Assembly: GCF_001660705.2 (NCBI RefSeq)
Contig: NZ_LYBV02000035.1
Span: 124,001 to 188,000 of the forward strand
Origin: Saccharicrinis aurantiacus
GTDB lineage: Bacteria; Bacteroidota; Bacteroidia; Bacteroidales; Marinilabiliaceae
DNA length: 64,000 bases
Direction of reading: 5' to 3'
This document shows, in pieces, positions 33,586-42,939 of this stretch. The position numbers were made by a program, and so were the translations under genes. The notes beneath the pieces were generated by a model. The model saw only the letters and a program-made list of their open reading frames with translations. It was not told where the DNA came from and did not search any database. Position 1 is the stretch's first letter. Every line of letters begins with the position of its first letter.

Positions 33586-35214
33586 ATGAAAAATTTATCT
33601 ATTCTAGTTGTTCTAATGCTGTTACTTACAGTATCGTGTACAACTAAAAAAACAAGTATTACAAAGCCCAATATCATCTACATTATGTCTGATGATCATT
33701 GCGCCCAAGCCATTGGTGCTTATAAAATGCGCCTGGCAGAATTAAACCCAACACCAACCATTGATCGCATTGCAAAGGAGGGGATACTGTTTCAAAATGC
33801 CTTTTGCACAAATGCCATTTGCACGCCATCGCGGGCAAGCATTTTAACCGGGCAGTACAGTCAAACCAATGGTGTAATGGATTTGAGCGGAAGAATAGGA
33901 GCCGATAAGCAATATCTGCCTAAAGAACTAAAAAAGTTAGGCTACGAAACTGCTATGGTTGGAAAATGGCACCTTAAGGAAGCCCCCGAAGCATTTGATT
34001 ATTACAACGTACTTCCGGGTCAGGGCGATTACCATAACCCTACCTTATATGCCCGCACAGGCAATTCGCTTTCTACAATTCGTTTCGAAGAAGATTTGGT
34101 GCGTGATGTATATGCTACAAAATACGAAGGGCACTCATCTGATGTAATAACCAATTTATCTATAGATTGGTTAAAGAATAAGCGTGATAAATCAAAACCG
34201 TTTTTCTTGATGCATCATTTTAAAGCGCCTCACGATTTTTTTGAATATGCCGATCGTTACAATAATTATCTAGAGGATACTTTTATTCCCGAACCCGAAA
34301 GTATGTGGGATAATAAAAATAATGGATCGCTTGCTACCAGAGGAATTAACGATTGTTGGATAGATACCATTGGTTCATCAATAGGGCATCGAAATGTGAT
34401 TAGAAACATGGGTATGCACATGGAAATTGACCCAACTATTCCCGATCCCGAGTATAAACACTTAGCATATCAAGAGTATTTAAAACGTTATTTACGATGT
34501 GTAAAGGGTGTTGATGATAATGTAAGTCGCTTATTTCAGTATTTAGAGGAAAATGATTTAATGGATAATACCATTATTATTTATACCGGCGATCAAGGTT
34601 TTATGTTGGGTGAGCACGATTATATTGACAAACGATGGATGTACGAAGAATCAATGCGAATGCCATTTTTGGTGCGCTATCCCGAAAAAATTAAAGCCGG
34701 AACCAGCACCGATGCCATCATTAATAATGTTGATTTTGCACCAACTATTATCGATTTAGCCGGAGGTAAAACACCAGAGTATATGCAAGGCGATAGCTTT
34801 AAGCAGATATTGTTCTCAGGCAAAGAACCCGAAGCTTGGAAGCAGGCCACCTATTATAGATATTGGATGCACATGGCCCACAAGCACAACAACCCAGCTC
34901 ACTTCGGAATTAGAACCAAGCAATACAAACTGATTTTCTTTTATGGGCGAGATTATAAAGCGCGTAATACCGCTGCACAAAAGTGGGCACATAACCCCGA
35001 ATCAATGTCCGATTTTGAAACCATCCCAGCATGGGAGTTTTACGATTTAGCAAACGATCCGCATGAGATGAATAACCTTTATGGCAATGAAACCTTTAAG
35101 GATGTTATTGCCGATCTTAAAATTCAATTAAAAGATATGCGTGCATCCATAAACGAGGAAGATGGCAATTACCCCGCCATACAACAAATTATTGACGCAC
35201 ATTGGAATGATTAA
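33586..35214 (+). CDS. S1-family sulfatase lipoprotein
   Basis: Exported lipoprotein of 542 residues (lipobox VSC, Cys18). It is a type I sulfatase that removes sulfate esters. Cys79 in CTPSR (79-83) is the residue converted to formylglycine, in the run ICTPSRASILTGQYS. Metal ligands Asp36-Asp37 sit in IMSDDHCA, and MVGKWHL and GDQGFMLGEHDY complete the active site. Cys as the FGly precursor needs a radical-SAM or FGE maturase, which is not encoded in this window. It is co-directional with the Asp-box gene. Likely targets are sulfated algal or host glycans. The exact subfamily of S1 cannot be told. Confidence 0.92.
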   Translation: MKNLSILVVLMLLLTVSCTTKKTSITKPNIIYIMSDDHCAQAIGAYKMRLAELNPTPTIDRIAKEGILFQNAFCTNAICTPSRASILTGQYSQTNGVMDLSGRIGADKQYLPKELKKLGYETAMVGKWHLKEAPEAFDYYNVLPGQGDYHNPTLYARTGNSLSTIRFEEDLVRDVYATKYEGHSSDVITNLSIDWLKNKRDKSKPFFLMHHFKAPHDFFEYADRYNNYLEDTFIPEPESMWDNKNNGSLATRGINDCWIDTIGSSIGHRNVIRNMGMHMEIDPTIPDPEYKHLAYQEYLKRYLRCVKGVDDNVSRLFQYLEENDLMDNTIIIYTGDQGFMLGEHDYIDKRWMYEESMRMPFLVRYPEKIKAGTSTDAIINNVDFAPTIIDLAGGKTPEYMQGDSFKQILFSGKEPEAWKQATYYRYWMHMAHKHNNPAHFGIRTKQYKLIFFYGRDYKARNTAAQKWAHNPESMSDFETIPAWEFYDLANDPHEMNNLYGNETFKDVIADLKIQLKDMRASINEEDGNYPAIQQIIDAHWND

Positions 35215-35239
35215 ACTCTAATTGTCCGTATAAAAACAG

Positions 35240-35275
35240 GCCCCAAATCCGATAACAGATTTGGGGCTTTTTTTT
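35240..35275 (+). terminator. Terminator of the Asp-box/sulfatase operon
   Basis: Stem GCCCCAAATC / GATTTGGGGC with an eight-base loop, then a T8 run. Confidence 0.88.
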
Positions 35276-35546
35276 AGGATTACATATGCTTTTAATTAAC
35301 TAGCAAGCCCAAAATTCAAGACTTATATCTTAAACCAATAAAGATAATTTTTAAAATTAGGGCGTTCCCCTGGGTTTGTTAAAACAACTCTGAAAGCATA
35401 AATTTACTCGGGTCGTGCTTTTCGTTCATACTCCTCGCTGCGCTGTGGGGTATCCACTACAATCACTAACGCACACCACAATACCAATACTATTGTTCCA
35501 GCTGACTGGTATTTTAAATCAAACACACCTTCAATTGGCTAAATAA
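35276..35546. other. Intergenic, nothing seen
   Basis: No gene, hairpin or repeat recognised between the sulfatase terminator and the stop of the convergent TPR-LuxR gene. Confidence 0.4.
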
Positions 35547-37139
35547 TTAGATTCCTGCAATAAAGTGTTCCAAATTATCCTCTCGGCTTAAGCCTAATTT
35601 TTTACGTATTCTATGCCTCGAAATATGTGTGCTATTGAGCGAAATATTCAGCAAGCGCGACATCTCCTTGCTCGAGAAGTTTAGTTTTATTAATGCGCAA
35701 TGCTTTAATTCAGTAGGACTCAATTTGGGGAACTGAGCGGTTAAATTATCATAGAACTCGTTGTGTACTTCCACAAAACGTTTGTTAAACTCCTCCCAAA
35801 GGTCATCCTCGGTTTTTACCTGTTTTAGTAAGGTGCGTTTTTCAGCACTGTCTTTCACCTTGTCTTTTATAAAATCAATCAGTGTATTAATATGCGTTTC
35901 CTTGTCAATCAACTGAAGGGTGTATGAGGTAATTTCTTTGTCTTTAAACTCTTTTATGGCATCAGCCCTTTCTCTTTCAACAGCTGCTTTTAGTTCGCCT
36001 TGCTCTTTTTGGTGGGCATGCTTTTTCTTTTGGTAACTGCTCTTAATAATTAGTATTAAAATAAACGCCAGCAGAATAACTATTAGTAACGAAAACTGAA
36101 GCTTCGTATTAGATTGCTTCTCTTTTTCAAGCATGGTATTCTGAGTTTTCAAAGCTTCGTTCTGAACTCGTATCTTTTCATTGTATCCATTCTTGAGTTG
36201 AAATAGTTTACCCGAAGCACTGTTCTTTATATTAAATAAACTATCGGCCTCGGCTTTGCCTGCTTTTAAATATTTATAGGCCAGTTTAGCCTGGTTGGTT
36301 TGTATATAAGCCAACGATAGGTTTTCGAGAATATATATGCGGTGATCATTGTGCGTTTTAAATTTCTCAATTTTAGACAGAGCCTTTAAGTAATATTGTA
36401 TGGCTTTTGTAGGTTCATTTTTTGCCAATGATAAATCGCCTAGGTATTTATTAATAATGGCTAAAAAGTTATTGTCGTTATTTTCAAAGTGGTTATATGC
36501 TTTTAACAACAGTTTTTCAGCTTCCTTTATGCGTCCCATTTTTAATAAAACAGAACCACGCTCAACCATTAAGAAATAATTGTTTCTGCTAGCTGAGGCT
36601 TGTTTGCGTATCATCTCACACGAGTCGAGATATTGCATTGCAACCTCTAGTTTATTATGGTCTCTTTTTCTTAATCCGTACGAATAATAGGTGCTAGATA
36701 GGTTTCTATAATCTTTACTTTGCTTACACAGTTCAATGGATTTTTCATAAAGTTCGTTCGACTCTTTAGGCTGGTTAAAAATGGAATACATTAAGCCTAA
36801 CTCGTTGTTAACCTTAATAAGCAGACTTGTATCCTTAAACTGTTCGGCTAAATAAAGGGCCTCCCATAAAATATCAAACGATTGGTAATATTGGCTCTTG
36901 TTTTTTAGTAAATCTGCATTTAAATGCATGCACTTTAATAAGCCACTTGTATCGTTAATACTCACAAAAGCCTTTTGCGCCGTAGTTACTAATTTAAGGC
37001 TCGAATCGGGATTTTCGTTTAGCATCTCAAATGCCCCCGAGTATAATTCGTTGGCTATTTTGTTCAAGTCTTCCTTTTGGCAAAAGCTCGAAATATTAAA
37101 ATAAAAAATGAGGCTAAAAATAAGTATACTTCTGTGCAT
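35547..37139 (-). CDS. TPR protein with LuxR-like HTH
   Basis: Membrane-anchored regulator-like protein of 530 residues. A signal peptide or N-terminal helix is followed by about six TPR units (about 20-300). One transmembrane helix (LQFSLLIVILLAFILILIIK, near 350-370) comes next, then a coiled-coil, and a C-terminal LuxR-type HTH (LSPTELKHCALIKLNFSSKE, then LNISLNSTHISRHRIRKKLG). This layout, with periplasmic TPRs and a cytoplasmic DNA-binding domain, is typical of Bacteroidota. Targets are unknown; the sulfatase operon converges on it, so control of that operon is possible but unsupported. Confidence 0.85.
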   Translation of the reverse strand: MHRSILIFSLIFYFNISSFCQKEDLNKIANELYSGAFEMLNENPDSSLKLVTTAQKAFVSINDTSGLLKCMHLNADLLKNKSQYYQSFDILWEALYLAEQFKDTSLLIKVNNELGLMYSIFNQPKESNELYEKSIELCKQSKDYRNLSSTYYSYGLRKRDHNKLEVAMQYLDSCEMIRKQASASRNNYFLMVERGSVLLKMGRIKEAEKLLLKAYNHFENNDNNFLAIINKYLGDLSLAKNEPTKAIQYYLKALSKIEKFKTHNDHRIYILENLSLAYIQTNQAKLAYKYLKAGKAEADSLFNIKNSASGKLFQLKNGYNEKIRVQNEALKTQNTMLEKEKQSNTKLQFSLLIVILLAFILILIIKSSYQKKKHAHQKEQGELKAAVERERADAIKEFKDKEITSYTLQLIDKETHINTLIDFIKDKVKDSAEKRTLLKQVKTEDDLWEEFNKRFVEVHNEFYDNLTAQFPKLSPTELKHCALIKLNFSSKEMSRLLNISLNSTHISRHRIRKKLGLSREDNLEHFIAGI

Positions 37140-37556
37140 GCGTAACTATAAATAAATATATAAAGCAAGTTTAATTAATTATTAAGATAATTAAAGCCTA
37201 AGTCCTAAGATTTATTTAATAACTGTTTAAAGGAGGAGGTGCGTATTTGTTTGGCCAATAGTGTGTAAAGTGTATTTGTAAAGTGTTTGAAAGAGAAAAA
37301 TAATTATTGTAAAAATATTGCTAAGCTATTATGCTTGGTAAAACATGCTTGAGTAGATATTTTTGAGTAATTGAAAAAGGAGATAACACTTGAGGAGGTA
37401 GAAAAGTAAGCATGCCCATAAACCATAGATTCTCCCAAAGTAACTAGCTAGACCTATGGAGTAACGCAGTAGCTTAGTAACTAAATTTGCAATTAAGTCA
37501 CCAAGTGTATTTAATTATAGGCTTGGTGACTTTTAAATGTTTTAGGGCTTACGATG
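37140..37556. other. Intergenic with one hairpin
   Basis: No gene. A hairpin at 37495-37532 is listed separately. The remaining about 350 bases include the upstream region of the TPR-LuxR gene, but no perfect TAnnTTTG box was picked out. Confidence 0.4.
37495..37532 (-). terminator. Hairpin after the second TPR gene
   Basis: Stem AAGTCACCAAG / CTTGGTGACTT with a 16-base AT-rich loop. On the minus strand it follows the stop at 37557 by 25 bases. Confidence 0.6.
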
Positions 37557-38846
37557 CTAAATCCCATTCTCAAAAAACGCATTTTCTTTCAGACTAATTA
37601 ATCTGCTGTTTACAATTTCCTTAAGTTTTAAGGTGTATAGCTCATTTCCTTTTTTTGTGTCTTCATTTAAAGAATCAGGAAGGGCAGTTAAAAACGCTTC
37701 ATATAGCGCCATAGCTTTGGCTTTATCCTCAAGGTCATAATCGTAAATAGTTGCTTGTCGGTATAAATATTGAGCATTTTTAGGGGCATATTTATAAGCG
37801 TTTTGGTAATGATTAATGGCAAATGCATAGTTTTTATTATCGAGATAAATATCTGCAATTTTATTATGTGATTTTTCCATTAATGAAGGTGATGGTTTTA
37901 CCAGATCCTGCGCCAAAAATAAATATTGTAGGCCTTCAAGAGCTTGATTGGTTTTTCCATAAGAGGCTCCTAAAAAGTAGGCTACTTCAGGGTCGTTATC
38001 TTTATAATCCATGGCTAAATGTAAATAATCGATAGCCTTTTCATAATTATCGGTACGATAGTAGGTAAAACCTAAATGCTTTTTAGTTAAAAATGAACTA
38101 TCTCCGCGTACTTCTAATCGTTTGAACATAACAAGTACATTGTGGTACGATCCATTTTTGAAGTTTGCCAAACCAGCTAACAACAAGAAATTCTTGTTAT
38201 TTTCTATTTTATCGATAAAGGGCACACAAAAATCGTGGCACTTAACATACTTTTTCTGGTTATAATAAAGCTGACCTAATTTTAGGGCAATTTTTTCGTT
38301 ATCCGGATATTGCTCCATAATCATAGAATAGGTCTCCATTGCTTCCACGTGCATTTTCGATTTCTGATAAGTCTCAGCCAATAGTAAATTAACGCTATAG
38401 TTTGTAGAGTCATTGATTACAAAATCATTTAAAAGCTTAATATTAGCTTCGTAACTTTTATAATGATTATTAATCTCAGCAAGGCGAATGATATTGCTCA
38501 CTTCATTAGGGTTTGCTTTGTAAATACTTTTACAAATCGGAAGTGCCTTACTATAATTACCTGTTGTTAAATAAGCTTTGCACAATAAATCTTTCTGTAC
38601 TTTGTTTAAACTTGCGCTATCCCTCAACAAGCATGTAATTGCTTTATCGGGGTATCCACATTTGTGGTAAGCTATGGCCAAATGGTAGCGTTGCGTATTA
38701 CTAAGCCCGTGTTCATCAGTTCCCAATTGTTTGATTACTTCCTGAAAGTTCCCTTGCGTTAATAATAGCCCGGATGAGCTTTGTCCGATTATAGAAAATT
38801 GAAAAAAAGCGAAGAGTGCAAATACTAATGTTACTTTAAGATTCAT
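37557..38846 (-). CDS. Exported TPR protein
   Basis: Protein of 429 residues with a signal peptide (about 1-22) and roughly ten TPR units filling the rest, for example GDSSFLTKKHLGFTYYRTDN and KIADIYLDNKNYAFAINHYQ. No enzymatic or DNA-binding domain. It is probably a periplasmic or outer-membrane scaffold, and could match tetratricopeptide proteins that act with gliding or secretion machinery. It lies upstream of the TPR-LuxR gene in the same direction, with a gap of 417 bases that holds a terminator, so they are separate units. Confidence 0.8.
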   Translation of the reverse strand: MNLKVTLVFALFAFFQFSIIGQSSSGLLLTQGNFQEVIKQLGTDEHGLSNTQRYHLAIAYHKCGYPDKAITCLLRDSASLNKVQKDLLCKAYLTTGNYSKALPICKSIYKANPNEVSNIIRLAEINNHYKSYEANIKLLNDFVINDSTNYSVNLLLAETYQKSKMHVEAMETYSMIMEQYPDNEKIALKLGQLYYNQKKYVKCHDFCVPFIDKIENNKNFLLLAGLANFKNGSYHNVLVMFKRLEVRGDSSFLTKKHLGFTYYRTDNYEKAIDYLHLAMDYKDNDPEVAYFLGASYGKTNQALEGLQYLFLAQDLVKPSPSLMEKSHNKIADIYLDNKNYAFAINHYQNAYKYAPKNAQYLYRQATIYDYDLEDKAKAMALYEAFLTALPDSLNEDTKKGNELYTLKLKEIVNSRLISLKENAFFENGI

Positions 38847-39127
38847 AAGAATTAGGTTTTATGACTATCAAAAATAGGATAGATAGACTTTGTTTATTAT
38901 TGTCTCCTTCAAATGTAACTAAAGTTTTAGTTGAATAATAGTTAAATTAGTTTAAATCATTTCACAAGTACTTGTGTTATAGAATGTGTGCATTGTTTGT
39001 TAGAACCTTTAACATCTCAATAACATCTTTTTGTTCGTAATTTTACGAAATTGGCATAATTAATGAAATAAAAAGTTTATCTAGATTTTTAGATATGTAC
39101 TGACAGAAATGTCAAATTTTACAATTA

Positions 39128-40489
39128 ATGGATAAAGATTTAACTCAAGGACATGTAATACAAAAGATAGTACAGCTGGCTTTGCCAATAATAGGCACTT
39201 CGTTTATGCAATTAGCCTATAGTTTTACCGATATGCTTTGGGTAGGTAAATTGGGCAGCGAAGCGGTTGCTGCAGTGGGTACTTCGGGTTTTTTCCTTCA
39301 TTTAGGATGGGCATTGGTCTCTATTGTATTGGTAGGTTGTGGTATATCAGTATCGCAAGCTATAGGTAAAAAAGACGAGAGCAAAGCTAAATTTCTTTCA
39401 ATTAATGCATTGGTAGGGGTTATTTCAATAACAGCCATTTATGTTTTTATTATACAAATAGCACATGAGTACTTTGTAGGTTTCTTCGATTTAAATAATA
39501 TCCAAACTGAGCAAATGGCATTTAGCTATTTACGTTGGTCATCAGTTGGGTTATTTTTCTTGTTTATTAGTCGTTTATTTTCAGGAATAAGTAATGCAAG
39601 GGGCGATTCAAAGTTGCCATTTAAAATTGCATCAATCGGAATAGTGGTAAACATCGTACTAGACCCAATATTTATATTTGTATTAGATTTTGGTGTTGTA
39701 GGGGCAGCCTGGGCAACTATACTAGCACAAATATTGGTAGCTACCTTATACTGGCAAAAGCGTTCGTTGGCCTTTTTAGGAAAACGCTCCACATGGAATT
39801 TATCGTTTCTTCCTATTCAAAAGATGATAAAGTTAGGCTTTCCGCCTTCTACTCAGTATATTATTTTTTCCTTAGTGGCTATTGTAATGGGGAAAATTGT
39901 ATCTGGTTTTGGAAGCGACGCCATAGCAGCTCAGAAAATAGGACTTCAAATTGAATCCATGACTTTTATGACTATAGGAGGTATTAATGGTGCCATACTG
40001 TCATTTACCGGACAAAATTTCGGGGCTAAGTTGTATCATAGGGTCCGTCAGGGCTTTAATGCCGGAATAAAAGTTGCTTTTGTATTCGGAGGGGTAATGA
40101 CCGCATTGTTTTTATTATTCCCCGAAAGTATGGTACGCTGGTTTGTTAACGATCCGGAAACAGTTACTATTGGTGCCAATTATTTACGTATTGTTGGTTT
40201 ATCACAAATTTTTATGTGTATTGATATGATATCCACAGGAGTGATAAACGGCATTGGAAAAACTAAGCTACCCGCAAGCAGCAATATTGTAATGATATTA
40301 ATTAGGATACCGTTAGCACTATGGTTATCGCAGCCTCAAAATTTTGGTGTAAATGGAATTTGGATGGCTATTTTAATAAGTAGTGTGCTCAGAGGACTTA
40401 TCAATACCTCTATTTATTTGTATCTTAAGACTAAACTATTACCCATTATAAAAACGCAAAAAACAACTACCTTAATTGCAGAGGTTTAA
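39128..40489 (+). CDS. MATE-family efflux transporter
   Basis: Inner-membrane Na+ or H+-driven drug/organic exporter of 453 residues with twelve predicted helices in two halves. It starts LPIIGTSFMQLAYSFTDMLW, a typical MATE opening, and the second half repeats the pattern (GFPPSTQYIIFSLVAIVMG). It overlaps the GshAB frame by a few bases, or ends 10 bases before the preferred GshAB start, so the two are one transcript. Export of a glutathione conjugate is a speculation that the arrangement invites. Confidence 0.9.
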   Translation: MDKDLTQGHVIQKIVQLALPIIGTSFMQLAYSFTDMLWVGKLGSEAVAAVGTSGFFLHLGWALVSIVLVGCGISVSQAIGKKDESKAKFLSINALVGVISITAIYVFIIQIAHEYFVGFFDLNNIQTEQMAFSYLRWSSVGLFFLFISRLFSGISNARGDSKLPFKIASIGIVVNIVLDPIFIFVLDFGVVGAAWATILAQILVATLYWQKRSLAFLGKRSTWNLSFLPIQKMIKLGFPPSTQYIIFSLVAIVMGKIVSGFGSDAIAAQKIGLQIESMTFMTIGGINGAILSFTGQNFGAKLYHRVRQGFNAGIKVAFVFGGVMTALFLLFPESMVRWFVNDPETVTIGANYLRIVGLSQIFMCIDMISTGVINGIGKTKLPASSNIVMILIRIPLALWLSQPQNFGVNGIWMAILISSVLRGLINTSIYLYLKTKLLPIIKTQKTTTLIAEV

Positions 40490-40499
40490 TATATATAGA

Positions 40500-42818
40500 A
40501 TGAGTAATTCAGTAATAAACATCGACGCTATTTTAGCACAAAATAAATCCAGTCGTTTATTCGAAGGCGGCTTTGGTTTCGAAAAAGAAAATGTGAGAGT
40601 TACGCCCGAAGGTCGCTTGGCTCAAACGCCTCACCCTGCAGTTTTAGGAAATAAATTAAAGCATCCATACATCACAACTGATTTTTCCGAAAGTCAGATT
40701 GAGATGATTACTCCAGTTAGGCATAGTATAACAGAAGCACTTGGCTTTTTAGAAACCTTGCACGATGAAGTAAGCATGCATTTAAATGAAGAGCTTTTAT
40801 GGCCGCAAAGTGCTCCACCTGAATTGCCTGATTCTGAATTAGAAATACCAATTGCTAAATTTGATGCTGAAGGTGCCGATTTAGAGGAGTATCGTCGCTA
40901 TTTAGCCGATAATTACGGACGTAAAAAGCAAATGCTTTCAGGGGTTCACGTTAATGTTTCGTTCAACGAGGCTTTGCTCGAACATATGTATAAAAATTCT
41001 GGCGAAACATCGTTTAGCTATGATGCTTTTAGAGAACAAGTATACTTAAAAACCTTACGCAATTTTAAACGATATCGCTGGTTTTTAATTGCTCTTTTAA
41101 GCAATAGTCCTGCAGTTCATGCATCTTATGTAAGTGATTGTGTAAAGCATCTGTCGCCTATCAATACCGATGCTTATCATTTGCCTCATGCCGTTTCAAT
41201 GCGCAATAGCATGTGTGGATATCGCAATAAGCAAAACCTGTTTTTAAATTACAATACCATTGCCGAATACAATAAAAGTATTAACGATGTTATTGATAGG
41301 GGTGTGGTTAAGCATGTAAAAGAAAACTATGCGAGTGTTCGTATTAAATCGGCTGATGCCGATAAAGATATCACCCATCTTGAAGTGCGTTTACTTGATC
41401 TAAATCCCTTTGAAAAGATTGGTGTTAATGCCGATCATGTTCAGGTTATACATCAGTTTTTAGTGTATTGTTTGTTAAAACCAGAGTTGAATACTTTTGA
41501 TAAAGCAGTACAAGAACGTGCCTGGGCTAATCACGAGCAAGCTGCATCGTTCAGTTTGAAAAATGATGTGTCTATTATCGACGATAACGATGCATTAAAA
41601 TCCATCAATGAAGCCATGTCTGAGTTGCTTAACGATGTATTAAAATATACTGCCGATATTTTACCAAAATCATACGAGAAGAGTTCTAGTATTATGGGTT
41701 CCTTGGTGTATCATCCAAGTGAGCGACCGGCGTTTAAAATGATGAAGCAGTTACAGCAAACTACTTTTATTGATTGGAATTTGAATAAGGCCAAGGAATA
41801 TTTAGAGCTGAGCAAGCAGAAAACGTATAATTTTTATGGGCTTGAAGATATGGAGCTTTCAACGCAATTATTAATGCGAGAAGCTATTTTTAGAGGCGTT
41901 CAGGTGGATGTGATGGACAGAACCGAGAACTTCATAAAATTGAGCAAGGCCAATAAAACAGAGTATGTAATGCAGGCTACGCGCACTTCGCTCGATAATT
42001 ATGCCAGTGTGCTGTTAATGGAGAATAAGGTAATGACAAAGAAGGTATTGCACTCGGCTAATATAACCGTTCCGCAAGGTTCAGAATACGATAGTCCATT
42101 GCAGGCACTTAACGATTTTACCTTCTATAAAAATCAGGCAATTGTTATAAAACCGAAGTCAACTAACTTTGGTTTGGGTATCACAATTATAAAGAATAAC
42201 GATACCCAGGCCGTTTTTGAACGTGCCATACATATGGCTTTTGAGCATGATTCAACCGTTCTTATAGAATCATTTGTTAGTGGTAAAGAATATCGTTTTT
42301 TTGTGATTAAGGATAAAGTAGAGGGTATTTTGCATCGTGTTCCTGCCAATGTAAAAGGCGATGGGATAGCTACTATTGCTGAGTTAGTTAAAGAAAAAAA
42401 TAAAAGTGCCTTGCGTGGTAAGGGATACAAAACACCGCTAGAAAAAATTGCCATGGGCGAGCCCGAGGAAATGTTTTTAGAGTCGCAGAACCTTACATTC
42501 AATTCGGTACCAGAGGCCAATGAAATTGTTTACTTACGCGAAAATTCTAATATAAGCACTGGTGGTGATAGCATTGATTTTACAGATGATATTCACCCTT
42601 CGTATAAGCAAATTGCGGTAGATGCTTCTAAAGCTTTAAACGTGCAAATAACAGGTTTAGATATGATGATTGATGATATTGCAGCGCCCGCTACTGCCGA
42701 TAACTATTCTATTATTGAGATGAATTTTAATCCAGCAATTCATATTCATTGTCATCCCTTTAAAGGAGAAAATAGAAGGTTAAATGTAAAGTTATTGCAG
42801 GCTTTAGAATTGGTTTAA
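40500..42818 (+). CDS. gshAB: Bifunctional glutamate-cysteine ligase/glutathione synthetase
   Basis: Fused enzyme of about 772 residues that makes glutathione from Glu, Cys and Gly in two ATP-dependent steps; cytoplasmic. The N-terminal GshA domain (1-~450) carries EKENVRVTPEGRLAQTPHP, ITTDFSESQIEMITP and LEVRLLDLNPF. The C-terminal ATP-grasp domain (~480-772) carries VIKPKSTNFGLGI, FVSGKEYRFFVI and EMNFNPAIHIHCHPFKGENR. The frame opens earlier (40476), but the ATG at 40500 gives a family-like start. It is translationally linked to the MATE gene. Fused GshAB is uncommon in Bacteroidota, so transfer is possible. Confidence 0.93.
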   Translation: MSNSVINIDAILAQNKSSRLFEGGFGFEKENVRVTPEGRLAQTPHPAVLGNKLKHPYITTDFSESQIEMITPVRHSITEALGFLETLHDEVSMHLNEELLWPQSAPPELPDSELEIPIAKFDAEGADLEEYRRYLADNYGRKKQMLSGVHVNVSFNEALLEHMYKNSGETSFSYDAFREQVYLKTLRNFKRYRWFLIALLSNSPAVHASYVSDCVKHLSPINTDAYHLPHAVSMRNSMCGYRNKQNLFLNYNTIAEYNKSINDVIDRGVVKHVKENYASVRIKSADADKDITHLEVRLLDLNPFEKIGVNADHVQVIHQFLVYCLLKPELNTFDKAVQERAWANHEQAASFSLKNDVSIIDDNDALKSINEAMSELLNDVLKYTADILPKSYEKSSSIMGSLVYHPSERPAFKMMKQLQQTTFIDWNLNKAKEYLELSKQKTYNFYGLEDMELSTQLLMREAIFRGVQVDVMDRTENFIKLSKANKTEYVMQATRTSLDNYASVLLMENKVMTKKVLHSANITVPQGSEYDSPLQALNDFTFYKNQAIVIKPKSTNFGLGITIIKNNDTQAVFERAIHMAFEHDSTVLIESFVSGKEYRFFVIKDKVEGILHRVPANVKGDGIATIAELVKEKNKSALRGKGYKTPLEKIAMGEPEEMFLESQNLTFNSVPEANEIVYLRENSNISTGGDSIDFTDDIHPSYKQIAVDASKALNVQITGLDMMIDDIAAPATADNYSIIEMNFNPAIHIHCHPFKGENRRLNVKLLQALELV

Positions 42819-42939
42819 TCAGGATATCTTATCTTTCGTGTTTGAATAAAAAAAGCTTCTGATTGTAGCTGTCATCTGATTTTAAAGAAATAATTGATTG
42901 GCTAGATAAGAGAATTATCCAAATGAGGTTATAAGATTA

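Noticed and set aside
42134-42520. 128-codon minus-strand frame
   Set aside because: Antisense to the ATP-grasp part of GshAB, whose coding frame is clear.
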